Of a stretch of 48,766 nucleotides of DNA, positions 7,601-15,196 are shown in pieces; position 1 is the stretch's first letter; every line of letters starts with the position of its first letter. Made by a program: the position numbers and the translations under genes. The notes below the pieces were generated by a model. It searched no databases. It worked only from the letters and a program-made list of their open reading frames with translations, and had not been told where the DNA came from. The stretch is from assembly GCA_024653345.1 (NCBI GenBank), contig JANLFV010000011.1:1-48766 (forward strand). Direction: 5' to 3'. This DNA is from Candidatus Acetothermia bacterium. Its GTDB lineage: Bacteria > Bipolaricaulota > Bipolaricaulia > RBG-16-55-9 > JANLFV01.

Positions 7601-10600
7601 GCTATCCCCACCTGGGAGGCCACGCTCACCTGGATCAGGTTAGCGATCGCATATTCCCTGGCCTCGGCCTGGGCCGTCCGGACCCAGCTCGGGAGGAGCG
7701 TCTCCAGCCGGAAGGGCCATAGCTTGGGAGAGGCCGCTAGAAGTTGGAACTCGCTCGCGGCGAACATGGCGATGTCCGTCTGGAACCAGACCGGCTCGGC
7801 TACGGCGTGGGCCTTCTCGCAGGGCAGTCCTGCCGGGGCCATCGGGATGTGGGCAGGGAGGCAGGCGGCGGAGCTATCGTCAGGATCGATATCATCGGGG
7901 ATATACCAGCTCTGGTCCGGCGGGATCGCCCGGCCGGTCACATCGACCCCGGTGGCCCGCATCACATCGCAGTAGGTCTCGCCATCCCGGACCGCGGCCG
8001 TGACGGTGGCCTCGAAGGTCAGGACCAGCGTCTCCCCGGGCCGGAGCGTCGCCCCGACAGCCCAGGAGAGGAGCGGGCCCGGGGCCCCGAGAGGGTCGAG
8101 GGTATAGAACCCGCCCGGCCACTCCGCGAATGTCGTCCCGGAGAGATAGGCGAACCCCTCGGGGAGGACATCGGTGAGGTTCACATCGTAGGCCGGGGCA
8201 TTCCCCACATTCGTGACCGTGAGCCTGAAGGTCACGGTCTCCCCCGGCTCGACCGGCGGGTTGACCCCGACCGCTTGGCCGGCCCTGGTGATCCCGACCA
8301 CGGCCTTCTCCGTCACTAGGGCCGGCATGGCCACGAGGAGGGTCACCGAGCTCGAGTCATCGGGATCGGTATCAGCGGGGACATCCTTGCCCCGATCGGG
8401 CAGGATGGGGTTCCCGGCCCCATCATTCCCCCGGGCTTGCATCACATTATCGTGGAAGCCGGGGAGCACATCCTCCAGCACGCTCGCGCTGAAGCTCAGG
8501 GTGAGCGCCTCCCCGGCATGGAGGGTGGCCCCGAGGGCCCAGGTGAGGGCCTGCCCCGCGATCGCCGGGTCGGCGGTCGAGCTCCCGCTCGGCCAGCTCG
8601 CGCTCGTCGAGCCCGGGATGTAGGCGAACCCCTGGGGGAGGAGGTCGGTGAGCTCCACATTGTAGGCTGTCCCGCTCCCGACATTCCGGACCATAAGCTC
8701 GAAGGTGATGATGTCCCCGGGCAGGAGGGGCTGCTCGGCCGGCTGGCCCCTCCTCTCGATGGCCGTGACCGCCTTTTCTGTCACCAGCGCCGGGACCGCG
8801 GCGGGGTGGACCGCCGAGCTGCAATCGTCGGGGTCCGTGTCCTGCGGGACGAGGGTGCTATTGTCCGGCGGGATCGGGTCGTTATTCCCCTCCCGGCCAG
8901 TTGCACACATCCGGTCGGTATAGCTCTTCAACTCCTCGACCGCCGAGGTCACGGCCGCCTGGAAGGTCAGGGCAAGGGCCTCGCCCGGGGCGAGCTCAGC
9001 GGAGAGGTCGAAGAAGAGGTCCGGCCCGGGGGCCCCCGCGGGGTCGGCTGTCGAGCTCCCGCTCGGCCAGACGGCTTGGGTCGTCCCCGGGAGGTAGGCG
9101 AACTCGACCGGCAGGGTATCGCTCAGGTCGACATCGAAGGCCCTTCCCTGGCCGACATTCGTCACTGTCAGCCGATAGCTGACGATGTCACCCGGCTCGA
9201 CCGGCTGGTCGGGCGAGATCGGCCCGCCGCCGCGGCGGAGCTCGAGGATCTCCTTATCGGTCACGAGGGCCGGGCAGGGGCAGGCCGCGCTCGTCTCGGC
9301 CACATTGTTCGCCTCATTGCACTCGCAGATCGCCCCTTCCTCGTCGAGGACGAGCCTGAAAGCATGAGTGATCCCGCACTTCAGCGGGACGGTGGTGAAC
9401 TCGAGGTGGTAGGCCCCGCCCGCGGGGATGTCCCGGACTTTGCTGTAGATCAGGTTGCCGTCGGCGTAGACCCGGATGGTCGCACTCTGGGCCGCTTCGC
9501 CCCCGAGGTTCCGGATCTCCGCGGTTATGGTGAAGGTGTCGTCCCCGTTGCAGACCGCGCTGAAGGCCAGCAGGCTGAGGTCAGGGTCGACCACGGAGAA
9601 GGAGGCGGCCCGGGCCTGGTTCTGGCCATTGCATTCGCAGACCTGGCCGTCGGGGTCAGCCGTGGCCGTGACCTGGTAATCGCCACAGGCGAGGACCTCG
9701 TCCAGCTTGACTTTAAGGGTCTGGGATTCGCCGTGCCCGAGCGGGACCGTGGTGACGGCCTCGCCTGTGGCGCCGCCGGTGATCCGCACGACTGTCCCCG
9801 CCGGAGCGGTGCCACAGCCCGCGTTCTCCACGGTCACGAGCACGGTCCCCTTGGTGCAGGCATCCGGGACATCGGGCACGGCCGCGGTGACCCTCAGATC
9901 GGGGAGGCTAGAGGTGTAAGTCTCGGAATAGCTATTGGCGCTCGAGCACTCGCAGGTCTGATTCAGGGGATCGACCGTGGCGGTGAAGGTGCAGCTACAG
10001 TCCGCGCAGTCGGCCCAGGGGCCGGTGATGGGGAAAGTTACCGTAGTGCTGGCGCCGGCCGCCAGTCCTGGCACGGTCTGGTCCGCGAAGCTCAAGCAGC
10101 CGTCGGTCAAGAGGCGGACCGCAAACGGCCCGGCCGGGCCGCAGCCCCGGTTCTCCACCATTACGGCCACGCTCCCGGAGATGCCGTCCCCGACGCAGCT
10201 CACTCCGCTGAAGTCGATGTCCGTCACTGCGAGATCAGGGTAGGTGATCTGCTTGGTGGCGCTGCACCTTGCGTTGTTTGTCCCGTCGCACTCGCAGATC
10301 GAGCCGGTGTAGTCTGCCTCGACATTGAGGGAGACGCCGCAATTGGCAGCGAGCTGGCATAGGTCCGCATTGATGGTATGGGGCGCGATGGTGAAGGTCT
10401 GGCTCCCGCCCGCGGGTATGTTCACGCCGGTGAAGGTTTGAGCCCACTGGTCGAGCTGGCTACCGCCGCAGCTCGGGACGCTGTAGAGGGTGAACCGGAC
10501 GGGGATGTTGGCCGTGAGGGCGCTCCCGCAGCCGCTGTTCGCTAAGGTCACCGTCCCGGAGACGAGGCTCTGGCCGTCGTCGAGGCAGGTGACGCTCAGG

Positions 10601-13600
10601 GCCTCCGCGCTCACCTCGATGTCCGGGATGGTGATCGTATAGCTCCGGCTCGTCGAGTTGTTGTTCTCCCGACACTCGCAGACCTCGCTAGCGGTGTCGA
10701 GGGTGACGGCGAAGGAGTAATTGCAGTGGGCGCAGCTCACCGGCCAGCCGGGGATGGTGATCGTCCTGGAGGAGCCGGCGTTGATCGGCAGGGTCCCGCC
10801 CAATCCGGTGAAGCTGCCCGAGACGGTCCAGCCGGTGGTGCTCTCGGTGAGCGTGAGCAAGAAGTCCTTGGTGACCGGCCCATCGCCGTTGTTCCGGATG
10901 CGGACTCGGACCAGCCCCGAGTAGTTCCCGTCCGCGGCGCAGGTGAGGCTCGGCATGATGTCGCTCGGGCTCAAGGTGAGGTCGGGGATCGCGGCCCGCG
11001 CGGTCCCCTGAGCCAATATTCCGCCTTCGCAGGTGTGCTCCCCGCTCGTGTTGGGGTCGCCGTCGAACGGCCCGCAGCCCCAGGCGGCCTGGGCGGTCTC
11101 AGTCCGCAGGGCCGAGGAGCAGTCGTTGTTCGGCTGGAGCAGCCGCGCGGTGAGATAGAAGCTCCGCGTCTCGCCCTGGGCCAGCGGCCCGAACTCCCAG
11201 CCCCACTTCTGGCCACCCATCGGGGTCGCGCTCGGGTCGGAGGAGACATATTCCAAGCTCGGCCCGATTGTATCCTCGAGCCTCACCCAGTCGGCCGCGG
11301 CCCCGGTGTTGGTCACATCGATCCGCCAGGTCACCCGGTTGCTCGGGTCATTGCAATCGGCCGGCTGGCCGGCCGACGGCTCGACCTGGGCCTTGCTCAC
11401 CGAGATGCTCGGGAGGCGGACCCCGAGGTAGAATCCACCCGCGGCCGAGCTGTAGAGAGCGCCGCAGACATTCCTGTAGACCGTCTGGGCCGAGAGGTTC
11501 CCTCCGGCGAAGGCGCACCCCGCGCGGATGCCGAACTGGGTCTCGATCGTCTCCCGGGCTCGCAGCTCGGCCAGCCCGGATATCTCATCTCTAGTCCAGG
11601 TGAGGGTGGAGCCCGCGATCGCCGGGTCCGAGCCGGGAGTCCAGGGGGCGCTCCCCTTCCGCCACTGGGTCGAGCCGGGGACATAGCTGATCCCGCTCGG
11701 GAGGGTCTCGCTCGCCTCGAGCTCGTAGACCGCGGAGTCGCCCGCGTTCTTGATCGTCAAGGTGGCCGGCTGGGTAGCGCACATATCGATCGGCGAGGCC
11801 GTATAGGAGGTGCTGACCACATTAGGGGTGGGGATCAGGACCCTCGAGCTATCGCTGGCCGGAGGCCGGCAGTCCTCCCCGCCGCAGCCGCAGCTGGTCC
11901 TGACCTCGTCGGTCAGGCCGGCGCAGGTCACCAAGTCCGCGGTCAGGCCGATCGTCCGGGTCTCCCCGGGGGCCATGGCCGCGATGAGCCAGGAGACGCC
12001 GTTGATCGGAGCGCCGGTGTGGTCTTGATTAGGGTTAGTCGTGACCCCACCTGAAGGCGTGACGGTAGAATCGGCATAGGCCAGTCCGCTCCCCAGGAGA
12101 TCATCGACCGAGACATCGTAGGCCCAGCCGGAGCCGCTGTTCACGACATAGATCGTCCAGCTCACCTGGTTCCGGGTGGCGTAGACCACCTCCGGGGTCT
12201 TGTAGACGAAGAGGTTCGCGGTCCGCATTAAGGAGGGTGTGTTCGTGGCCCCGACGGCGCAGCTCCCGCCGCAGAGGTCCTCGAAGAGGGCCGTGGCGGT
12301 CAGGTCCAGCCCGCGGTCGCACCGCTTCCTCAGCTCGGCGGTGATCACGGACCTGGCTCCATCTGGCGCGGCCGCGAAGAGGTCGCCGTAGCTCCACTCA
12401 TAGTAGGTCCCGAAGTCGGCAGGCGAGTTGCAGTCCGGGGGCAGGACATCCCCGCTGCAGACGATCGAGGATAGGTCCACGATGTAGTAGTTGAGGTTCG
12501 CGACCTGGAGCCGGACATTCCCGGGAGTCCCGCGGGTCTTGGTGAGGGTGATCGTGACGGGGTAGGTGCCGCACTCATCGATCATCGCCGCTAGGCCAGT
12601 GAGGCCCACGGCCATCGCGGGCGTGGTGGCCTCGACGAGGAGGGCATCATATTTCACGCATTCCCCGAGCTGGTCTGGATCGCAGTCCGGCCCGAGGTCG
12701 AGCGAGGACCAGGAGTAGAAGCTCTCCGAGCCGGGGCAGGAGGAGGGCTGGGACCCCGCGGTGACCTCCAGTTGATATGAGATCACCAGGGTATGGCCCC
12801 AGACGGGGGTTCCGCCCCAGGTCCCGTCGATAGCCTTGACCTGCAGTGTCCCTCCCGGGGTAGTGTCAATGATCGTGGCCGTGGCGGGACTCCCGTCAAT
12901 GGTGATCGAGATCGTCCCCGGCATATACTGCTGCTCATTGTCGGCATATTCGGTGAAGACCAGGTCGCCGAAGGTGATCTCGTCGAGGACCACACCCGCG
13001 GCGAAGCTGTAGGTGTTCGTATAATTGAACTCCGCGCACTTCTCTGCGGAGGAAGGCGAGGCCGCCTTCTGGGAGCCCACCAGCTCGCGGCATTGGATGG
13101 CGGTGGTCGTCGAGCTCGAGGCCGTCTTCTCGCAGCCGCAGCAGTCGGTGCCCCTCGCGGTGAGGGAGGCCGTGGCCGTGGTGTAGCAGTAGGCCACGGC
13201 CGGGACAGTGAGGATCACATCCACATCCAGGGGTGGCCCGGAGGCGGGGATAACCCAGGTGATCGTCCCTCCGGTCCCGTCCCCTCCGGGGGTCCAGGTC
13301 CCCCCGCCTGAATCCTCGACGGTGAACCCGGCGGGGACATCCATCGTCACTTGGACATCGCTCGTCGAGCCGCCGTCGCAAGAGGAGAGGCCGGAAGCGC
13401 CCGCTGAGACATGGTAGGTGGCACTCGTGAGGATATCCACCTCCACCGGCCCGGAGATGGAGGCAGAGACCGCGGGCGGCCCTTGCGGGCCGTAGTCTGT
13501 AGAGTAGCTCCCGAAGGCCACGGGCGGGCGGAACTCCTCGCCGCAGTCGTTCAAATAGATCGATTGATAGAAGAGCCTCCCGCTCGAGGCCCCGGCGCAC

Positions 13601-14736
13601 CAGTCCCCAGGGTAGCTCAGATCGAAGGCCAAGTCGAAGGACTCGCCCGGCCCGAGGTCGGTGAGGTGGAAGCAGGAGCCGTCGTAGCTCGCCCCGCCCT
13701 GGACATTCGAGACGACCAGGGGCGAGAAGTCCACGCAGATCCGGACCTCCCTGGCATTCCCGTCGCCGGTGCTGGTGACAGGTATGGCTACTGTCGTTCC
13801 GGCCGGCTCGCAGTAGGGCAGGGCGATGGCCGGCGGGGTGAAGTCCAGCAGCGGCTGGCCCAAGAGGAGGAGGATCGAGCCCGTGGCCGTCCCGCCCTGG
13901 AGGGCGGTGTCATAGCAGGTCTGGCCGTCGCAGCCGAAGCGGGCATCGGCCTTGTTCTCCAAGCCGGCGCAGGCCGCCACCCGGGCGGTGAGGCCGATCT
14001 CGACCTTCTCTCCTGGTTCCATTCCGGCGAGCGCGGGGATGTTCGTCTTGTCCCAGATGACGGTCTGGCCGAGGTTCGAGCCGGGCGGGCTGGAGGAGAC
14101 ATAGGCCAGCCCCGGGCCTAGGGCATCAGTTACCACCACATTGTGGATCGGCCCGAGGCCGGTGCTCTCCACGGCGATCGTCCAAGTGACCTCGTCCCCC
14201 ACCCTTGCGGAGATGACGGCTGGCTCCTTCGAGATGGTCACTGCCCCCGGCAGGACCTCGACTGACATGGAATCAGTGGCCTGCCCCGGACTCCCGCTCG
14301 CGCAATCCCTGAAGTCGACCCTCACTTGATCCGTCCCCGAGATGGCATCGCACGAGGTAGCCAGGTCGAACCGGACTGTGAGGCTCTCCCCCGGAGGGAG
14401 CTTATAGGGCGGCGATTGAACGATCCCATCGATGGCCCAGATGAGGTCCAGGCCGGCCTCCTGGGGGTCCGCATAGTAGTGCTCTCCGTTGGGGAGCGTG
14501 ACCTCGGATGTGCCGGCCACATAGGAGAAGCCCGCGTTGGGCCTGGTGCTGGTGACCACGATTTCACAGGCCTCCTCCGGCCCGTTATTGGTGAAGGTGA
14601 TCGTGAAGCTCCCTTGCTCGCACCAGCCGAGCGCGCTCGGGCCGGTGACCCCGACCTGGCCCTGCTGGGCGAGCGCGCTCGAGCCGAGGAACGCCAAACC
14701 CGCAAGCAGGGCCGAGACGACCACTCGCTCTAGCAT
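4588..14736 (-). CDS. Giant 3,382-residue DUF11/CARDB/helical-barrel surface protein
   Basis: ATG 14736 is chosen over the longer frame because AGAGGAGG sits 8 nt upstream and a clean signal peptide follows (VVVSALLAGLAFLGSSALAQ). Residues ~30-1240 hold repeated DUF11-like Ig-fold domains with many cysteines. Residues ~1240-1815 hold five CARDB-like repeats, each ending in Cys-Glu-Cys. Residues ~1820-2295 are three closely similar DUF11 units of about 160 residues. Two related alpha-helical domains follow (~2315-2800 and ~2847-3285), each beginning WFQTDIAM and carrying a CYTPLE motif, resembling the (alpha/alpha) barrel folds of glycan enzymes. A Gly/Ser linker, one membrane helix (VLLVIMGLLAVYLHLL) and a basic tail SARKM end the protein. 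It is probably a cell-surface stalk or adhesin presenting the helical domains near the membrane; function and substrate are unknown. Confidence 0.85.
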   Translation of the reverse strand: MLERVVVSALLAGLAFLGSSALAQQGQVGVTGPSALGWCEQGSFTITFTNNGPEEACEIVVTSTRPNAGFSYVAGTSEVTLPNGEHYYADPQEAGLDLIWAIDGIVQSPPYKLPPGESLTVRFDLATSCDAISGTDQVRVDFRDCASGSPGQATDSMSVEVLPGAVTISKEPAVISARVGDEVTWTIAVESTGLGPIHNVVVTDALGPGLAYVSSSPPGSNLGQTVIWDKTNIPALAGMEPGEKVEIGLTARVAACAGLENKADARFGCDGQTCYDTALQGGTATGSILLLLGQPLLDFTPPAIALPYCEPAGTTVAIPVTSTGDGNAREVRICVDFSPLVVSNVQGGASYDGSCFHLTDLGPGESFDLAFDLSYPGDWCAGASSGRLFYQSIYLNDCGEEFRPPVAFGSYSTDYGPQGPPAVSASISGPVEVDILTSATYHVSAGASGLSSCDGGSTSDVQVTMDVPAGFTVEDSGGGTWTPGGDGTGGTITWVIPASGPPLDVDVILTVPAVAYCYTTATASLTARGTDCCGCEKTASSSTTTAIQCRELVGSQKAASPSSAEKCAEFNYTNTYSFAAGVVLDEITFGDLVFTEYADNEQQYMPGTISITIDGSPATATIIDTTPGGTLQVKAIDGTWGGTPVWGHTLVISYQLEVTAGSQPSSCPGSESFYSWSSLDLGPDCDPDQLGECVKYDALLVEATTPAMAVGLTGLAAMIDECGTYPVTITLTKTRGTPGNVRLQVANLNYYIVDLSSIVCSGDVLPPDCNSPADFGTYYEWSYGDLFAAAPDGARSVITAELRKRCDRGLDLTATALFEDLCGGSCAVGATNTPSLMRTANLFVYKTPEVVYATRNQVSWTIYVVNSGSGWAYDVSVDDLLGSGLAYADSTVTPSGGVTTNPNQDHTGAPINGVSWLIAAMAPGETRTIGLTADLVTCAGLTDEVRTSCGCGGEDCRPPASDSSRVLIPTPNVVSTSYTASPIDMCATQPATLTIKNAGDSAVYELEASETLPSGISYVPGSTQWRKGSAPWTPGSDPAIAGSTLTWTRDEISGLAELRARETIETQFGIRAGCAFAGGNLSAQTVYRNVCGALYSSAAGGFYLGVRLPSISVSKAQVEPSAGQPADCNDPSNRVTWRIDVTNTGAAADWVRLEDTIGPSLEYVSSDPSATPMGGQKWGWEFGPLAQGETRSFYLTARLLQPNNDCSSALRTETAQAAWGCGPFDGDPNTSGEHTCEGGILAQGTARAAIPDLTLSPSDIMPSLTCAADGNYSGLVRVRIRNNGDGPVTKDFLLTLTESTTGWTVSGSFTGLGGTLPINAGSSRTITIPGWPVSCAHCNYSFAVTLDTASEVCECRENNNSTSRSYTITIPDIEVSAEALSVTCLDDGQSLVSGTVTLANSGCGSALTANIPVRFTLYSVPSCGGSQLDQWAQTFTGVNIPAGGSQTFTIAPHTINADLCQLAANCGVSLNVEADYTGSICECDGTNNARCSATKQITYPDLAVTDIDFSGVSCVGDGISGSVAVMVENRGCGPAGPFAVRLLTDGCLSFADQTVPGLAAGASTTVTFPITGPWADCADCSCTFTATVDPLNQTCECSSANSYSETYTSSLPDLRVTAAVPDVPDACTKGTVLVTVENAGCGTAPAGTVVRITGGATGEAVTTVPLGHGESQTLKVKLDEVLACGDYQVTATADPDGQVCECNGQNQARAASFSVVDPDLSLLAFSAVCNGDDTFTITAEIRNLGGEAAQSATIRVYADGNLIYSKVRDIPAGGAYHLEFTTVPLKCGITHAFRLVLDEEGAICECNEANNVAETSAACPCPALVTDKEILELRRGGGPISPDQPVEPGDIVSYRLTVTNVGQGRAFDVDLSDTLPVEFAYLPGTTQAVWPSGSSTADPAGAPGPDLFFDLSAELAPGEALALTFQAAVTSAVEELKSYTDRMCATGREGNNDPIPPDNSTLVPQDTDPDDCSSAVHPAAVPALVTEKAVTAIERRGQPAEQPLLPGDIITFELMVRNVGSGTAYNVELTDLLPQGFAYIPGSTSASWPSGSSTADPAIAGQALTWALGATLHAGEALTLSFSASVLEDVLPGFHDNVMQARGNDGAGNPILPDRGKDVPADTDPDDSSSVTLLVAMPALVTEKAVVGITRAGQAVGVNPPVEPGETVTFRLTVTNVGNAPAYDVNLTDVLPEGFAYLSGTTFAEWPGGFYTLDPLGAPGPLLSWAVGATLRPGETLVLTFEATVTAAVRDGETYCDVMRATGVDVTGRAIPPDQSWYIPDDIDPDDSSAACLPAHIPMAPAGLPCEKAHAVAEPVWFQTDIAMFAASEFQLLAASPKLWPFRLETLLPSWVRTAQAEAREYAIANLIQVSVASQVGIALASGPRILERAEERGLAPEAALEEGLSSYAQLVGLAPGERPENERWVFVEFAGGDPRYRERSDDLWPGGAWPAYDRRILPSALGMSLVKQVMEARARLGTGRPLDRYLALVLTEAMVNKLLLLDRELALELPEKGIRYFAHAYEPRFDGQGRPVAYEPTDRSSQLFDQLTLLWGLAEFVAWSDPAGNELFGAGQLFPAELHEQALKLGKEVLAAILALHRDGEGRLWDLYNPGMEPARTSSTVSLGLLLVALERAHAMILPEAAPLIPALGEALLARRLPSGGFADELTPGGLGPAQSLAAQLAAVRGLLVAYQLTSDKRYLEAAEGAFAYLESSFWDERLGLYAAWTDGRERRYCYTPLEVGLLVGAFRELARVSERERAELILERLGRSFRAVVDAAALQLSQALTLTGATAERSCEIFHGNGFGEIAPLVVIESPWGVAPVLQQRLCLDLTVSDEPCLGLSAEPEPWFQTDIAMYAAYEMEEVAPWAEDYADSNLTNLVLYSGMGLPLDGAEVQRYAAEAGLEEPPEVRPLALEFYSGSLRLRDPTSRRWDEGTFDERLVGSAIGMTLLREAQEAAELLEAGREPVERFYGFVLLGAIERKLAFLEEVAQERLGATGRAYIPHAVGAALREGRLAYEVLDPGSELFDQLALLWGLSEAYSLARDRQFEALFGPDKPEVVARLAAQVLDNLLELHLDEGLGGLVDRAEFSPSGWRRGDEVTTANLGLAVAALESAIEKMADLPAIRERALDLMRKEVEFLIRRLADGRGGYFDSYSILAGRPEIERPRGLASQLAAIRALLAAYRSLGEPGYLSLAQEAFDSLERFWQAMIASCAGLECYSNPLGEQRSCYTPLELGLAVGALERLTDLSERERAVFIRGRLGAFFDRVADGAKMQLPPTMWWQSSGAGAGAGAPSGFFAEVLARRVCLRPVEGTAGQPVAVLAGSAGTALDSTDQPYSFGSNGGERYGGERGSSESRGPVLLVIMGLLAVYLHLLSARKM
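4880..7790 (-). repeat. Duplicated helical (alpha/alpha barrel-like) domains in the giant protein
   Basis: Two homologous ~450-480-residue copies share an opening WFQTDIAM(F/Y)AA, a middle block with FDQL(T/A)LLWGL, a run of the type GLASQLAAIRALLAAY (copy 2) or AQSLAAQLAAVRGLLVAY (copy 1), and a closing (R/S)CYTPLE or YCYTPLE followed by SERERA. The copies have diverged well beyond simple recent duplication. The helical periodicity resembles six-hairpin glycosidase or epimerase-like toroids, but catalytic residues cannot be assigned by eye. Confidence 0.7.
7850..9285 (-). repeat. Three tandem DUF11 repeats of about 480 nt
   Basis: Units begin near 9273, 8793 and 8325 with PALVT(D/E)K and contain TNVG or RNVGSGTAY, LPEGFAYL-type and DTDPDD(S/C)S motifs. 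Two units share the ten-residue string WPSGSSTADP with near-identical DNA, so unequal recombination could change copy number. Confidence 0.8.
9290..11010 (-). repeat. Five CARDB-like repeats with a conserved Cys-Glu-Cys
   Basis: CEC codons lie at 10672-10680, 10288-10296, 9946-9954, 9631-9639 and 9319-9327, a period of 312-384 nt. Each follows an Asp-Pro or Asp-rich turn and precedes an N-rich segment (RENNNS, DGTNNA, SSANSY, NGQNQA, NEANNV). This is the place where ordinary CARDB domains have an acidic E-x-N-E-x-N-N motif. The cysteine pair is probably oxidised outside the cell. Confidence 0.75.
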
Positions 14737-14766
14737 TTCCGATGCCTCCTCTGTGGACCCTGGTCT

Positions 14767-14796
14767 CTTATAGCACGACTCCCCCCCCCGAGTCAA
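14767..14796 (-). promoter_or_regulatory. Promoter of the giant gene with a G9 tract in its spacer
   Basis: Minus strand: TTGACT (14796-14791), an 18-nt spacer C-G9-AGTCGTGC, then TATAAG (14772-14767). The predicted start near 14760 gives a leader of about 24 nt that carries the SD. Nine G occupy half of the spacer, so gain or loss of one G changes box spacing (17 nt with G8). Homopolymer spacers of this kind control phase-variable surface genes in other bacteria. Confidence 0.75.
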
Positions 14797-14904
14797 GTCC
14801 CCACCCCGCTCGAGCTTGCCCGGTAGCGCGACAGCCTCAGCTTAGCCACCCCGGCCCGGAAAGTCGGTGACCCCGATGACCCCGCTCGTCTGTGGAGGCT
14901 AAAG

Positions 14905-14933
14905 TTGCCCCCGGCTTGCGGTTGTGTTATACT
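14905..14933 (+). promoter_or_regulatory. secG promoter
   Basis: TTGCCC (14905-14910), 17-nt spacer, and an extended -10 TGT-TATACT (14925-14933). It lies 24 nt before the secG ATG and is divergent from the giant gene's promoter. Confidence 0.6.
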
Positions 14934-14957
14934 TGCCCCCGGCAAGGTCGATGTTCA

Positions 14958-15185
14958 ATGCTTAGGGCGATAATCATCGTGCTGTTCGTGCTCGATGCCG
15001 TGGCCCTCACGGGGATCATCCTCCTCCAGATGAGCCGCCACGCTGGGCTCGGGGGGGCCTTCGGCGCGGGCGGGAGATACACTGTCTTCGGCCGGGATGA
15101 GACGAAGGACCCCAAGAGGACCGCCACGGCCTGGCTCGCGGGGGGATTCCTCTTCCTGGGGTTCCTCCTGTCGATCATCCGTTAG
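14958..15185 (+). CDS. secG: Preprotein translocase subunit SecG
   Basis: The 75-residue protein has the SecG plan. An N-terminal membrane helix (IIIVLFVLDAVALTGIILLQ) is followed by a Gly-rich cytoplasmic loop (GLGGAFGAGGRYTVFG) and a second helix (WLAGGFLFLGFLLSII). SecG sits beside SecYE and assists SecA-driven export. The start at ATG 14958 is chosen over the longer frame because the added 22 residues are not SecG-like and lie across the promoter. AAGG stands 10 nt upstream. The gene is followed at once by the SD of the ABC ATPase gene, so the two are probably co-transcribed. Confidence 0.9.
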   Translation: MLRAIIIVLFVLDAVALTGIILLQMSRHAGLGGAFGAGGRYTVFGRDETKDPKRTATAWLAGGFLFLGFLLSIIR

Positions 15186-15196
15186 AGGAGGTCAAG

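Noticed and set aside
9290-11010. Periodic repeats as a CRISPR array
   Set aside because: The 310-384 nt period is protein domain repetition in an open frame, without short identical repeats and spacers.
4906-14121. Long plus-strand frames (up to 641 residues) opposite the giant gene
   Set aside because: They have no start/SD logic, low-complexity Arg/Gly/Pro/Glu composition and lie antisense to a clear coding frame; expected in GC-rich DNA.
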